A stretch of DNA of 64,000 nucleotides. Origin: Oceaniferula flava (GTDB taxonomy: Bacteria; Verrucomicrobiota; Verrucomicrobiia; Verrucomicrobiales; Akkermansiaceae). Under the pieces are notes generated by a model, which saw only the letters and a program-made list of their open reading frames with translations, was not told where the DNA came from and did no database searches. Below, piece by piece: positions 1 to 8,506 of the stretch (position 1 is its first letter; each line of letters opens with the position of its first letter). The stretch lies in assembly GCF_016811075.1 (NCBI RefSeq), contig NZ_JAFBGL010000004.1, forward strand, positions 62,001 to 126,000, written 5' to 3'. The position numbers were made by a program, and so were the translations under genes.

Positions 1-168
1 GTTGGGCTCGGAACAATCTGGAGCGGCTCGGTCATGCTACTTTTTTGTTACTAGACGCTTAGGTGCCAACGATCAATAAGTTTCCCAATTTATTCGCTGT
101 GGATTTCGATTTCAGCGAAATGTTGCCGTATTTCGAAAAATAATCGATCACATCGCCACGATCCGCTA

Positions 169-197
169 TTTATCCTTACTCGAAATTTATTTAACCT
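169..197 (+). promoter_or_regulatory. Candidate leaderless promoter of the first sigma factor gene
   Basis: A -10-like TAACCT lies at 192-197, exactly six bases before the ATG at 204, the spacing expected if transcription starts at or next to the start codon. The -35 (TTTATC, 169-174) is weak. The rest of bases 1-203 is AT-rich and holds no gene or clear structure that I can see. Confidence 0.3.
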
Positions 198-203
198 AAA
201 CCC

Positions 204-743
204 ATGGATCATCCACAGACATCAATGCTGGATCAGCAGCATATTCGGCTGATTACCGAGCACCAAACGGAACTATCCGCCTACATTCGCTCGATCATGC
301 CCAATGTGGCCGGGAAGGAGGATGTCTTGCAGGAGACGAACTTAGTGCTCTGGGAAAAGCGCGCCGATCTCCGTGACCTCGAGGGGTTCAAAGCATGGGC
401 CTACCGAGTGGCCTATTTCCAAACCTTAGCTTACCTGAAAAGCCACAAACGCCAGAAAATGGTCTACCTCGAGCCTGATGTGTTAGATCAAATTGCCACG
501 GAGCATACTTTCATCGGCAGCATCGAAAGCTTATCGAATATGGATGACGCCTTGCAAACCTGCATGAGCAAACTCAACAACGATGACCAACAGCTGGTGG
601 CTTTCCACTATCAGAAACACGGAGGCCTCAAAGATTATGCCAAGAAGATCAATATGTCGCTCGGCCGCGTCAAACACGCTCTCATCAGGATTCGCAGCAA
701 TCTGAAAACCTGCATCAATCATCAGCTCCAGCACAACGTATAG
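204..743 (+). CDS. ECF-type RNA polymerase sigma factor
   Basis: A 179-residue sigma-70 family protein of the short ECF kind common in Planctomycetes and Verrucomicrobia. Region 2 covers about residues 15-85, with the core-binding stretch around GKEDVLQETNLVLWEK. Region 4, a helix-turn-helix, covers about residues 115-170 and includes KDYAKKINMSLGRVKHAL. It would direct RNA polymerase to a dedicated promoter set. The next gene starts four bases after its stop and encodes a FecR-type membrane protein, the usual layout of a sigma/anti-sigma surface-signalling pair. A PEP-CTERM gene and two sulfatases follow and are candidate targets, which is inference. The family is clear; the regulon is unknown. 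Confidence 0.9.
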   Translation: MDHPQTSMLDQQHIRLITEHQTELSAYIRSIMPNVAGKEDVLQETNLVLWEKRADLRDLEGFKAWAYRVAYFQTLAYLKSHKRQKMVYLEPDVLDQIATEHTFIGSIESLSNMDDALQTCMSKLNNDDQQLVAFHYQKHGGLKDYAKKINMSLGRVKHALIRIRSNLKTCINHQLQHNV

Positions 744-747
744 CGCC

Positions 748-2427
748 ATGGAAGATTTTGCCCATATCCCAGCCGCCCACCGCGAGCTTATCCAATCGCT
801 AATCGACGGAACGCTGAGTCCGGTCGAGACGGCCCGTGTCAATGCTCTACTGCGGGAGTGCCCAGTCCTGAGGGAGTTCTACATTCAGCAAACACGCACC
901 GATGAACTCCTTTCTGCGCACTTTGCCCACACGGGTAGCTCGGTGCTCCTCCGCCGCCCTGAACCTGTGGTTTCCAGACGAAAACACACCACAGCCATCG
1001 TCCTCTCGCTAAGTTTCGGAATCGCCGCCACGGTGGCGCTGATGCTGACTCTTGGAAAAGTTTTTTTCACCCCTGAAGCAGCGCCTGCAGAAGTCGCGAA
1101 TTATTCCGAATTCATCCCCGCTCCCGACCGAACACCCATCGCACGAGTGTCAGGTAGCAAGGAAGTCACCTGGACTCAGTCGACCGGTAATTTGCGACCA
1201 GGCCACTGGCTGTCGGCTGGAAAAATAGAACTCAAAAGCGGTATGCTTGAACTCTCCTATGACTCAGGGTCCACCGTCTTGATCAAAGCTCCCGCCACTT
1301 ACTACATCGAGGCAGAGAATCATGGTTTTCTGGAAAAGGGATCCATCCGGGCATACAGTCCGCCGACCGTTTCCGCCTTCTACGTGGATACCCCCAACAG
1401 TGAACTCGTCGATCTCGGCACCACCTTCGGAGTCACGGTTTTGAACGCCTTATCCACACAGGTTCATGTGATCGACGGACTGGTGAAGGCCCGCGCCATT
1501 GGTGCGCATGAAGAGGCATGGAAACACTTGCTCGCCGGTAAGGCTCTGCAAATCGACAACAATAATGACACCACCCAATATAAACCACTTGTTGCCGATA
1601 CCAGCTTCTACGACTGGGCACGACCAGCACGAGCCAGACGCTCTGAAACCATTGCCCACACCCACTGGAGTTTCGACCAGCGCAACGGCAAGCAATTTCC
1701 TGAAACAGGCAACCATGGAAACGACAGCACATTCCCGGCGACTTTTGTTCATTTTTCCAATTCTGATCCATCGCCCCAACTGACTCCAGGCCGTTACGGC
1801 AGCGCGCTAAGGCTAGATGGCAATGAATCATTCCTGCGCACCGATTACCCCGGCATCGGCGGTGACAAGGCACGCACTGTGGCATTCTGGCTGCGGCTCG
1901 ACCCGAATCAACCCAGCGACGAAGCTCTTCCGGGGATTGTTTGTTGGGGAAAAAATGCCAGTCGCGGAGCCAAATGGCAAATCCGCCCAATCACCCCGCT
2001 CCAAGAAGATACCAAAAAGGTGATTCGCACCGAATGTGCATGGGGAGGCAACACTGGGATGACGGATATTAACGATGGCAAATGGCACCACATCGTCAGT
2101 GTCTTCATGGGCGGAAACGGCGCGGATATCGCCACCCACGTAAAACATTATGTGGATGGCAGACTGGAAACCCGAGGCAGCATTACCTCTCGCCGCGTGG
2201 ACACGGCGACAACCACAGACCCCAATACTAATTTCCCCCTCTGCATAGGACTGAAGATGGAAGAGTCCATGGCCAACAGCTTGGAGACGCTGATTCAGAT
2301 GCGCAAGGAGGGGAAACATCGATTACCCACTCTCAAAGGCGATATCGATGAACTCTACGTATTCGATGACGCCCTGACCCCTCAGGAAATCATCAATCTC
2401 ATGGCTCGAAATCAACCGCCCAAATAA
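748..2427 (+). CDS. FecR-domain membrane protein with C-terminal LamG domain
   Basis: A 559-residue protein likely acting as the membrane partner (anti-sigma or signal transducer) of the ECF factor just upstream. The N-terminal ~75 residues are cytoplasmic and resemble the short helical segment of anti-sigma factors. One membrane segment lies at about 81-105. A FecR domain follows at about 150-270, with the hallmark stretch SELVDLGTTFGVTV, then a LamG/concanavalin-like domain from about 305 to 555 (starting HWSFDQ, with DGKWHHIVSVF inside). The FecR half would sit in the periplasm and the LamG half probably binds a glycan or protein, coupling a surface ligand to sigma release. FecR-LamG fusions are common in Verrucomicrobia and Planctomycetes. 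The ligand cannot be told from sequence. Confidence 0.85.
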   Translation: MEDFAHIPAAHRELIQSLIDGTLSPVETARVNALLRECPVLREFYIQQTRTDELLSAHFAHTGSSVLLRRPEPVVSRRKHTTAIVLSLSFGIAATVALMLTLGKVFFTPEAAPAEVANYSEFIPAPDRTPIARVSGSKEVTWTQSTGNLRPGHWLSAGKIELKSGMLELSYDSGSTVLIKAPATYYIEAENHGFLEKGSIRAYSPPTVSAFYVDTPNSELVDLGTTFGVTVLNALSTQVHVIDGLVKARAIGAHEEAWKHLLAGKALQIDNNNDTTQYKPLVADTSFYDWARPARARRSETIAHTHWSFDQRNGKQFPETGNHGNDSTFPATFVHFSNSDPSPQLTPGRYGSALRLDGNESFLRTDYPGIGGDKARTVAFWLRLDPNQPSDEALPGIVCWGKNASRGAKWQIRPITPLQEDTKKVIRTECAWGGNTGMTDINDGKWHHIVSVFMGGNGADIATHVKHYVDGRLETRGSITSRRVDTATTTDPNTNFPLCIGLKMEESMANSLETLIQMRKEGKHRLPTLKGDIDELYVFDDALTPQEIINLMARNQPPK

Positions 2428-2534
2428 TATACCATTTTTTCGATCATTTGATTCATGGCGGCTATTTACCACGAGCAGTTGCCATTTTTATTCTTCATGG
2501 TGACGGCTCTTCGCCTTTGCAAACTATCACAACC

Positions 2535-3266
2535 ATGAAAAATACCATTCCATCTATCGCCATCTCAGGCCTTCTCACCATCACTTCTCAAGCAGCGGTT
2601 CTCGTTGATTGGGATTTCACTGGCCTAACCAATCCAACCACCGAAGGGAACGAAGTGACCTACGACACCAGCAATGATGCTGATGCCGCAACTTACGCCA
2701 CGACGGTGTCCAACGTAACCGCCGGAAACATCGATACCGGATCATCAGCCATTTATACCCGCACCCTTGGATGGAGTCCGGGAAACCCAGTCACAGGAGA
2801 GCTCAATCTTCAAAACTGGGATTTAACTGGCACAGCAGGGAGCTCTGGAACAACAGGAAGCGCGGGCGATGGCACGGCGGACAACTGGATTCAGTTCAGC
2901 CTCACCGCTGGCGCGGGCTATGAAATGACCGTTACAGAGATTGACCTCAGCGCATGGCGCAACGGAAGCGGTGCCGCAGAAGATTTCACATGGGGATATT
3001 CGACCGACGGAGGAACCAGCTGGACTCAATTCGGATCGACCTACACTGAAACCAATGGAGGTGACTCGGTCTTCAGGGATACCAATTACACCGATAATGT
3101 CACGGCTTCGGACCTACTGATCCGTTTTGCTCCAACCGGTGGCTCTGGCAATATCCACATCGATGGTATCTCGGTGACTGGTGAAGTGAATGCCATTCCT
3201 GAACCAAGCTCCGCGGCACTCCTCGGACTTAGTGGACTGGCTCTGATTCTGCGTCGCAGAAAATAA
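2535..3266 (+). CDS. PEP-CTERM sorting domain protein
   Basis: A 243-residue exported protein. The ATG at 2535 is preferred over an upstream in-frame ATG at 2448 because it directly precedes a signal peptide (MKNTIPSIAISGLLTITSQA). The middle is low in charge and rich in Gly, Ser, Thr and Asp, and looks like a beta-sandwich. The C-terminus has the exosortase sorting signal: PEPSSAALLGL, a hydrophobic helix, then an RRRK end. It should be cut and anchored or released by an exosortase. No enzymatic motif is seen, so its function is unknown. It follows the sigma/FecR pair and ends in a strong terminator. Confidence 0.85.
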   Translation: MKNTIPSIAISGLLTITSQAAVLVDWDFTGLTNPTTEGNEVTYDTSNDADAATYATTVSNVTAGNIDTGSSAIYTRTLGWSPGNPVTGELNLQNWDLTGTAGSSGTTGSAGDGTADNWIQFSLTAGAGYEMTVTEIDLSAWRNGSGAAEDFTWGYSTDGGTSWTQFGSTYTETNGGDSVFRDTNYTDNVTASDLLIRFAPTGGSGNIHIDGISVTGEVNAIPEPSSAALLGLSGLALILRRRK

Positions 3267-3293
3267 TCGAGGTCTCTATCTCTTGCTTTCATG

Positions 3294-3326
3294 AACGCTG
3301 AGGGTCTCGTGCTCTCAGCGTTTTTT
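3294..3326 (+). terminator. Rho-independent terminator after the first PEP-CTERM gene
   Basis: A perfect 9-bp stem, AACGCTGAG (3294-3302) with CTCAGCGTT (3314-3322), has an 11-base loop and is followed by a run of six T. It separates the sigma/FecR/PEP-CTERM unit from the sulfatases. Confidence 0.85.
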
Positions 3327-3354
3327 AAACCATCACTCCCACTCTTGCCGTCTT

Positions 3355-5901
3355 ATGCTGCCTCGACTTCGTGCTTCCCTGTATCGTCAGGCGCAGAGCT
3401 TGATGCTCACATTTGCGTTAGTGGCAGTGACATTCCCGGCTTCGGCCACCTGCGCTCCAGTGGCCTACTGGAGTTTGGATGGCAGCACGGTGTCAGAGAG
3501 GCTTACTGAGTCGCTGGGACATAGCGCCATCAATGCCACCGAACATGGAGGCAGCTCGACATGGAACACGCGCAGTGGCTTTGGCGAACTGCTGGCCAAT
3601 GGCAGCGGCATCGAATACCTCAGCATTCCTCACCAAAGCATCCTTGATCCAGGCACCGGTGATTTTTCCATCTCGCTATGGGCATATCGCACCAGTAACG
3701 CGAACTCCGCAAAAGGACTTGTCGATTTCCTCAGCGCGTCTGCCGGCTCCGGATACCAGCTGTTTTATCAAGCGGATAACAGCATTCGCATCCGACTGGA
3801 CGACACCGGAGGCAATACCATCAATGTCGATACAAGCGGCACACACTATGATCAGAATACTTGGCAAAACATCATCGTCACCGTTGACCGAACCAATAAG
3901 CTGACTCGTATTTACGTCAATGGCGCAGAGGCCACTCCCAGTGGAGGGATTGATATTTCCGTGCTCACCGAGAGCATCATTCCAGATCAGGACTTATGGC
4001 TCGGCTCCCTCAATGGATACACCGCAGCTCGTGGTCGGTTAGATGATTTCGGGATTTTCAATCACGTGCTCTCACCTTCGGAAATTGCGACCATCCAAGC
4101 CGGAGGAGGAACACCTCTGTCCGAGGTCTTTCCTGTGGAAACTGTCGCGGCCGTCACTTTATCGCCAGCATCCGGAGTAATCAGACCGGGAGACACCATC
4201 GCCATCACCCCGGATGAAGCAGTGGATAACATTTATTACACCTTGGACGGCAGTGATCCTGATACCGGCTCAACGCTATACAGCGGCCCCATCACCCTGC
4301 CCTCCGGAGGTGAGCTCAGGGCGGTTGCCTATAAAAACAATGCGGCTGGAGCCATCGCCTCCGGACACTACTCAGTGGTCCCGGCTTCCCCACCGAACAT
4401 CGTGCTCATCGTGGCTGACGATCTTGGCTTCGGCGATCTCTCCTGCTACGGCGCGCCCACGGTGCATACTCCGAATCTTGACCAACTGGCAGTTTCAGGC
4501 ACCCGCTTTACCCAATTCACTACCTGTGGCCCGGGAGATCTTGCTAATCAATACGCGCTACTGACTGGTCGCGTGGCACGACGAGCCGACCTGCCAGCAT
4601 CTCTGGATTCAGGAAATACCGATGGTCTAGACTCCAGAGAGTGGACTCTAGCAGAATCACTGCGAAGAGCCAATTACCAGACGGCTATTATCGGTGAATG
4701 GCACCTTGGAGATACAGCTGGCAGCACTCCCTCTGATCAGGGCTTTCAGATTTTTTATGGCCTCCCCTACCACGCCACTGCCATTCCTACCCCACCACTT
4801 CAGGAGAATGAAACAGAGATCGACTCCCCCTACCATACGAACACCTTGCTCAATCAGCTCACCCAACGGGCGATAACATTCATCGCGACACAGGGCCCTG
4901 ATCCGTTTTTCCTAGTGTTTCAACCACCATCGATACCGGCAACTGGCACATCTCTGTTAGGCAGCCATGGCGATCAAGTGGAGGCCATGGATGCATCCGT
5001 CGGAGAGATTCGCAGCGCCTTGGCGTCTGCTGGTAAGACTGCGAATACGTTAGTGATTTTCATCTCCGCTGGCACCCCTGATCTCTCTGCAAGCAGCGCT
5101 CCTCTGGGTTCTACCGGGCTCTTCACTGACGGCGGATCCACGACCTGGGAAGGGGGCGTAAGAACACCGGCGATTGCTAGCTGGCCGGGAGTCATTCCTG
5201 CCGCCACGGATAATTACGCCGTCCTATGGCTGCCGGACCTGTTTTCCTCCATCACCCAAATTGCCGATTCTTACACTCCCGATGACCGACCTTACGATGG
5301 CACAGCGCGAGCAGAGGTATTGCTCGCTGGCAGGCAACAACCGGACGGAGCAACAAGCCTCTTTCTCCATCGTCACAACGGCACAGATTATCAGCTGCAA
5401 GCGGTGCGCAAGGGACCTTGGAAATACCATCTCGCCTATAACAACTCGGACCCACAGAACACCACCTCGCTAACAGCTCCGCTACTTTATCATCTGGAAT
5501 ATGATCCCACCGAGCATATCGACCGCAGCTCCAGTCACACCTCTGAAATGACAGAGCTTCAAGAAATCGCCGCAAGCTACCAAACGAGCTTTGCTTCTCC
5601 CAACCTCCAATTACCACCCGCCAAACCTCCCTTTCTCGACGAACCTGAAACAGCCGTCGATGCCAGCACAGGAACATTCAGCGGCAAGCTAACAAGACCT
5701 ATGGAGTCGCTGAATGACCACTACCAAATTGAGTATTCCTATGACCTGGTCAGTTGGACGCAACTTGCCATCGATGACTACATCACATCCGTCACACCTC
5801 TGGAGGGCAATGCTGAGACAGTGAATTTTTCTGTCGATTTAAACAACGAAGTCTTCACGCCCAGTCCGGTCTTTTTCCGACTTCGTGCATCACGTCCGTA
5901 A
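3355..5901 (+). CDS. LamG-chitobiase-like-sulfatase fusion with degenerate active site (pseudo-sulfatase)
   Basis: An 848-residue exported protein. In order: signal peptide (about 1-32), LamG domain (about 35-250), a CHB_HEX_C-type beta-sandwich (about 258-345, with NIYYTLDGSDP), a sulfatase/alkaline-phosphatase-fold domain (about 347-760) and a C-terminal beta domain (about 770-848). The sulfatase fold is intact (NIVLIVADDLGFGD, WEGGVRTP), but three catalytic elements are changed. The formylglycine motif CxPxR reads C391-GPG-D395, the GKWHLG lysine is E448, and the SDNG metal-binding motif reads S571-AGT. Such a protein should not be a normal sulfatase; a binding or scaffold role is inferred. 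A true sulfatase follows nine bases downstream. An internal Met17 is a possible alternative start. Confidence 0.8.
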   Translation: MLPRLRASLYRQAQSLMLTFALVAVTFPASATCAPVAYWSLDGSTVSERLTESLGHSAINATEHGGSSTWNTRSGFGELLANGSGIEYLSIPHQSILDPGTGDFSISLWAYRTSNANSAKGLVDFLSASAGSGYQLFYQADNSIRIRLDDTGGNTINVDTSGTHYDQNTWQNIIVTVDRTNKLTRIYVNGAEATPSGGIDISVLTESIIPDQDLWLGSLNGYTAARGRLDDFGIFNHVLSPSEIATIQAGGGTPLSEVFPVETVAAVTLSPASGVIRPGDTIAITPDEAVDNIYYTLDGSDPDTGSTLYSGPITLPSGGELRAVAYKNNAAGAIASGHYSVVPASPPNIVLIVADDLGFGDLSCYGAPTVHTPNLDQLAVSGTRFTQFTTCGPGDLANQYALLTGRVARRADLPASLDSGNTDGLDSREWTLAESLRRANYQTAIIGEWHLGDTAGSTPSDQGFQIFYGLPYHATAIPTPPLQENETEIDSPYHTNTLLNQLTQRAITFIATQGPDPFFLVFQPPSIPATGTSLLGSHGDQVEAMDASVGEIRSALASAGKTANTLVIFISAGTPDLSASSAPLGSTGLFTDGGSTTWEGGVRTPAIASWPGVIPAATDNYAVLWLPDLFSSITQIADSYTPDDRPYDGTARAEVLLAGRQQPDGATSLFLHRHNGTDYQLQAVRKGPWKYHLAYNNSDPQNTTSLTAPLLYHLEYDPTEHIDRSSSHTSEMTELQEIAASYQTSFASPNLQLPPAKPPFLDEPETAVDASTGTFSGKLTRPMESLNDHYQIEYSYDLVSWTQLAIDDYITSVTPLEGNAETVNFSVDLNNEVFTPSPVFFRLRASRP

Positions 5902-5910
5902 AAACGAACC

Positions 5911-7350
5911 ATGAAAACCTTACTCGCCACCCTCCTCATTGTGAGCAGCACATTCGTCGCAGCTCCCCTCCATGCCCGTCCAGCATTGGATCACCCCAAT
6001 ATCATTATCATCTTTGTGGATGATTCCGGATACGCCGACTACTCGCACACAGGCAGCCCGACCATCCACACTCCTAACATCACTAAAATGACGCATGAGG
6101 GGCTCAATTTTCCGCAATTCTACTGCGCCTCCCCAGCATGCACAGCCTCACGCTACGGCCTCCTAACAGGAAGGAACCCAGCACGTTCCGGTCTTGGCAA
6201 ATGGGTCATCGGGCCGACCGATGCCAAATACATCCACCCCAATGAAGTGACCATTGCCGAAGGTCTTAAAAACCAAGGTTACGTCACAGGGATGTTTGGC
6301 AAGTGGCACCTCGGGAGCCCAAATAGCAACAATAGCTTCACCGCAGACAGCCTACCGTTGGCTCATGGCTTCGATGTTTTCGAAGGCACGACCGTTTCCC
6401 ATGATTACGATAACAGCATGCTGATCAAGGGACCATCCACCGTGAATGATCCCACCACAGGTTACGAATCCATCGAGTCTGATGTGGATAGCAATGTTAC
6501 CATCATGCGCGGACTGACAAAACGTTACACCGAGCGTGCTGTGGATTTTATCAACACTCACAAGGCGTCACCTTTTTTCCTCTACGTCGCCCCTAACATG
6601 CCACACCTCCCCGTCTATGCTTCCGAAAATTTTCAAGGGAAATCACTCCGCGGGCCACTCGGCGACTGCTTGGAAGAGATCGATGCCTCAGTGGGTCAAA
6701 TTCGAGACGCCATCGACGCTGCCGGCATCACTGACAACACGCTGATCATTTACAGCTCTGACAACGGGCCGTGGATCAAATATGCCCATACTGCCAACCA
6801 TGCCGAGTATGGTGAAGCCCGCCTCCACGTTGGAAGTGCACTACCATTCCGCGATGGTAAAGGCTCTACTTGGGAAGGAGGCGTCCGTGTTCCAGGCATC
6901 TTTTGCTGGCCGGGAACGATACCGCCTATGAGTCGGGAAAAAACTCCCGCTAGCACGATGGACATTCTGCCCACGGTCTTTGCTTTAGCTGGTGAAAGCT
7001 TGCCCACGGGGCGCACGCTTGATGGTCGTGACATTCGTCCTTTTTTCAATCCCTCTCAGTTCACAGCCACGGTTCCTGATTTCACCTACATCTACACGGG
7101 CAATTCTAACAATAGTCGATATGGTGTTAGAAAAGGCGCGTGGAAAATACACACCAAACTCTACTCGCAGACAGGCAATAACTACGGATTCACAGCGTCC
7201 GAAGCCAGCCCTCTACTCTTCAACGTGGAACAAGATCTGGGGGAACGCTTCGATGTGTCAGACGCCAATCCGTCAGAGGTAAGCAACCTCAAAGCCATCC
7301 TTGATGCCTTTAACGCCAGCCTCGCCAGCGAAGGCTCTTTTTGGGATTAA
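5911..7350 (+). CDS. Secreted sulfatase (arylsulfatase family)
   Basis: A 479-residue type I sulfatase with a signal peptide (about 1-22). The metal-binding Asp pair is at 37-38 (IIIIFVDDSGYAD). The formylglycine motif is C77-T-A-S-R81, the less common CxAxR form, followed by YGLLTGR. GKWHLGS and YSSDNGPW are also present, so the active site is complete. It would hydrolyse sulfate esters, probably from marine polysaccharides, in the periplasm or outside; the substrate is unknown. It needs a formylglycine-generating enzyme, which is not encoded here. It sits nine bases after the degenerate sulfatase and is likely co-transcribed with it. Its stop overlaps the convergent gene's stop by four bases. 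Confidence 0.92.
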   Translation: MKTLLATLLIVSSTFVAAPLHARPALDHPNIIIIFVDDSGYADYSHTGSPTIHTPNITKMTHEGLNFPQFYCASPACTASRYGLLTGRNPARSGLGKWVIGPTDAKYIHPNEVTIAEGLKNQGYVTGMFGKWHLGSPNSNNSFTADSLPLAHGFDVFEGTTVSHDYDNSMLIKGPSTVNDPTTGYESIESDVDSNVTIMRGLTKRYTERAVDFINTHKASPFFLYVAPNMPHLPVYASENFQGKSLRGPLGDCLEEIDASVGQIRDAIDAAGITDNTLIIYSSDNGPWIKYAHTANHAEYGEARLHVGSALPFRDGKGSTWEGGVRVPGIFCWPGTIPPMSREKTPASTMDILPTVFALAGESLPTGRTLDGRDIRPFFNPSQFTATVPDFTYIYTGNSNNSRYGVRKGAWKIHTKLYSQTGNNYGFTASEASPLLFNVEQDLGERFDVSDANPSEVSNLKAILDAFNASLASEGSFWD

Positions 7351-8438
7351 AACAGCTCGTCGAGCGGTAACTCGATGCTCTCCTGTTTAGGTGCGCTTGG
7401 CGCCACACCCGGACTCGCCGAAAAGTGTGTTAGAGGTGTCACCAGGCTGGCTGGCAGTGGGAACTTCCTCTCCTGAATCCCGGGCGCCAGCTCCGGTGAG
7501 CTTTCGTAACCCTCGCTCATCATTTCATATTTGGCATCGAGGTTATCGATGTAGTGCAGCGCCATCGCTTCGGGAGTGCGCGGCAAGGTGGGCGATCCCC
7601 ATTCGTGGGTGCCGTGGTGGCTGGCAATGAGGTGCAGCAGGTGCAGCTGCACATCCTCGCTCTCGGGTGTCAGCTCCTGCCAGGCTTTCGACTGCGGCTG
7701 ATCCTTGAGGTCACGCCAAATTTTATTCGCCGTTTCGATGCCCAGCGGAATGTGGCCCAGCATCTCTCCGTGGATGTTATGTGGCTGGGTGAAGCCGGCT
7801 TCCGGGTAGTTGTTTTCCCACATCTTGCCACAGTCGTGAAACAGGACACCGGCAGTGAGCAGGTCGCGGTTGAGCTTGGGATAGACGCCACAGATCGCCC
7901 AGGCGGAGCGCATCATCTGGGCCACGTGCTCGACCAGTCCGCCGCGGCGCGCGTGGTGGTTTTTGCGGGCTGCGGCCGAGCGCCGAAAGCGATCGCCGTA
8001 ATGCAGAATAAACTCAGCACAGAGAGCATGCAGCCGAGGGTCCGCGATGTCACCGGTCATCTGCAGAATATCCGCCCAATCGGCGTCTTGCTTCTGCCGC
8101 GTTTCCGGATCGCCCGCGAGGAAATCGCGCCCTTCGGATTCGTTCAGCAGGCGCATGTCCCACTTGGCAGAGTCCATGCCATACTGGTTCTGGGTCCACT
8201 CACCGCTGACACGCAGCAGGCTGCCCTCGGGGAGGTCGTCGAGAGCACGAAACTGGGGACGATTTTCCCAGACCTTGAGCTTCATGTCCCCGGTGCCATC
8301 CACCAGGGTGATCTCATAGAAGGGCTTGCCGGTTTTGGTTTCCCGCTCGGCCTTGCGCTCCAACTGAGCATCAAAGCTGGCGCTCAGTGGAGAGTCGGCG
8401 GTGGATTTTCGAAGCGAGGAAATGGACAAATGCTGCAC
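7347..8438 (-). CDS. YhaM-like 3'-5' exoribonuclease / HD-domain phosphohydrolase with OB fold
   Basis: A 363-residue protein with an N-terminal OB-fold nucleic-acid-binding domain (about 20-105, with YEITLVDGTGDMKLKVW) followed by an HD domain. HD-domain metal ligands are visible as HH (161-162), H171 in GLVEH, the H201-D202 pair in LFHDCGKM and a distal HH in ASHHGTHEWG. This order matches the Bacillus YhaM/CbfA family, which trims RNA or single-stranded DNA from the 3' end. The start is GTG, preceded at exactly six bases by a TATGCT box. Soluble and cytoplasmic. The family is well supported; the substrate is inferred. Confidence 0.8.
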   Translation of the reverse strand: MQHLSISSLRKSTADSPLSASFDAQLERKAERETKTGKPFYEITLVDGTGDMKLKVWENRPQFRALDDLPEGSLLRVSGEWTQNQYGMDSAKWDMRLLNESEGRDFLAGDPETRQKQDADWADILQMTGDIADPRLHALCAEFILHYGDRFRRSAAARKNHHARRGGLVEHVAQMMRSAWAICGVYPKLNRDLLTAGVLFHDCGKMWENNYPEAGFTQPHNIHGEMLGHIPLGIETANKIWRDLKDQPQSKAWQELTPESEDVQLHLLHLIASHHGTHEWGSPTLPRTPEAMALHYIDNLDAKYEMMSEGYESSPELAPGIQERKFPLPASLVTPLTHFSASPGVAPSAPKQESIELPLDELF

Positions 8439-8444
8439 GTTGCC

Positions 8445-8474
8445 AGCATAAGCTCGCCGCGATTTAGATCACAA
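8445..8474 (-). promoter_or_regulatory. Candidate leaderless promoter of the YhaM-like gene
   Basis: Reading the minus strand, TTGTGA (8474-8469), an 18-base spacer and TATGCT (8450-8445) are followed after six bases by the GTG start at 8438. No ribosome-binding site could fit between them, so the transcript would be leaderless. Confidence 0.4.
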
Positions 8475-8506
8475 GCCAGAAGATCAAAGCAGCCATTCAC
8501 GGCGCC

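Noticed and set aside
3355..7350. A classic polysaccharide utilisation locus based on the two sulfatases.
   Set aside because: No SusC/SusD pair, glycoside hydrolase, polysaccharide lyase or formylglycine-generating enzyme is present nearby; the sulfatases are scattered.
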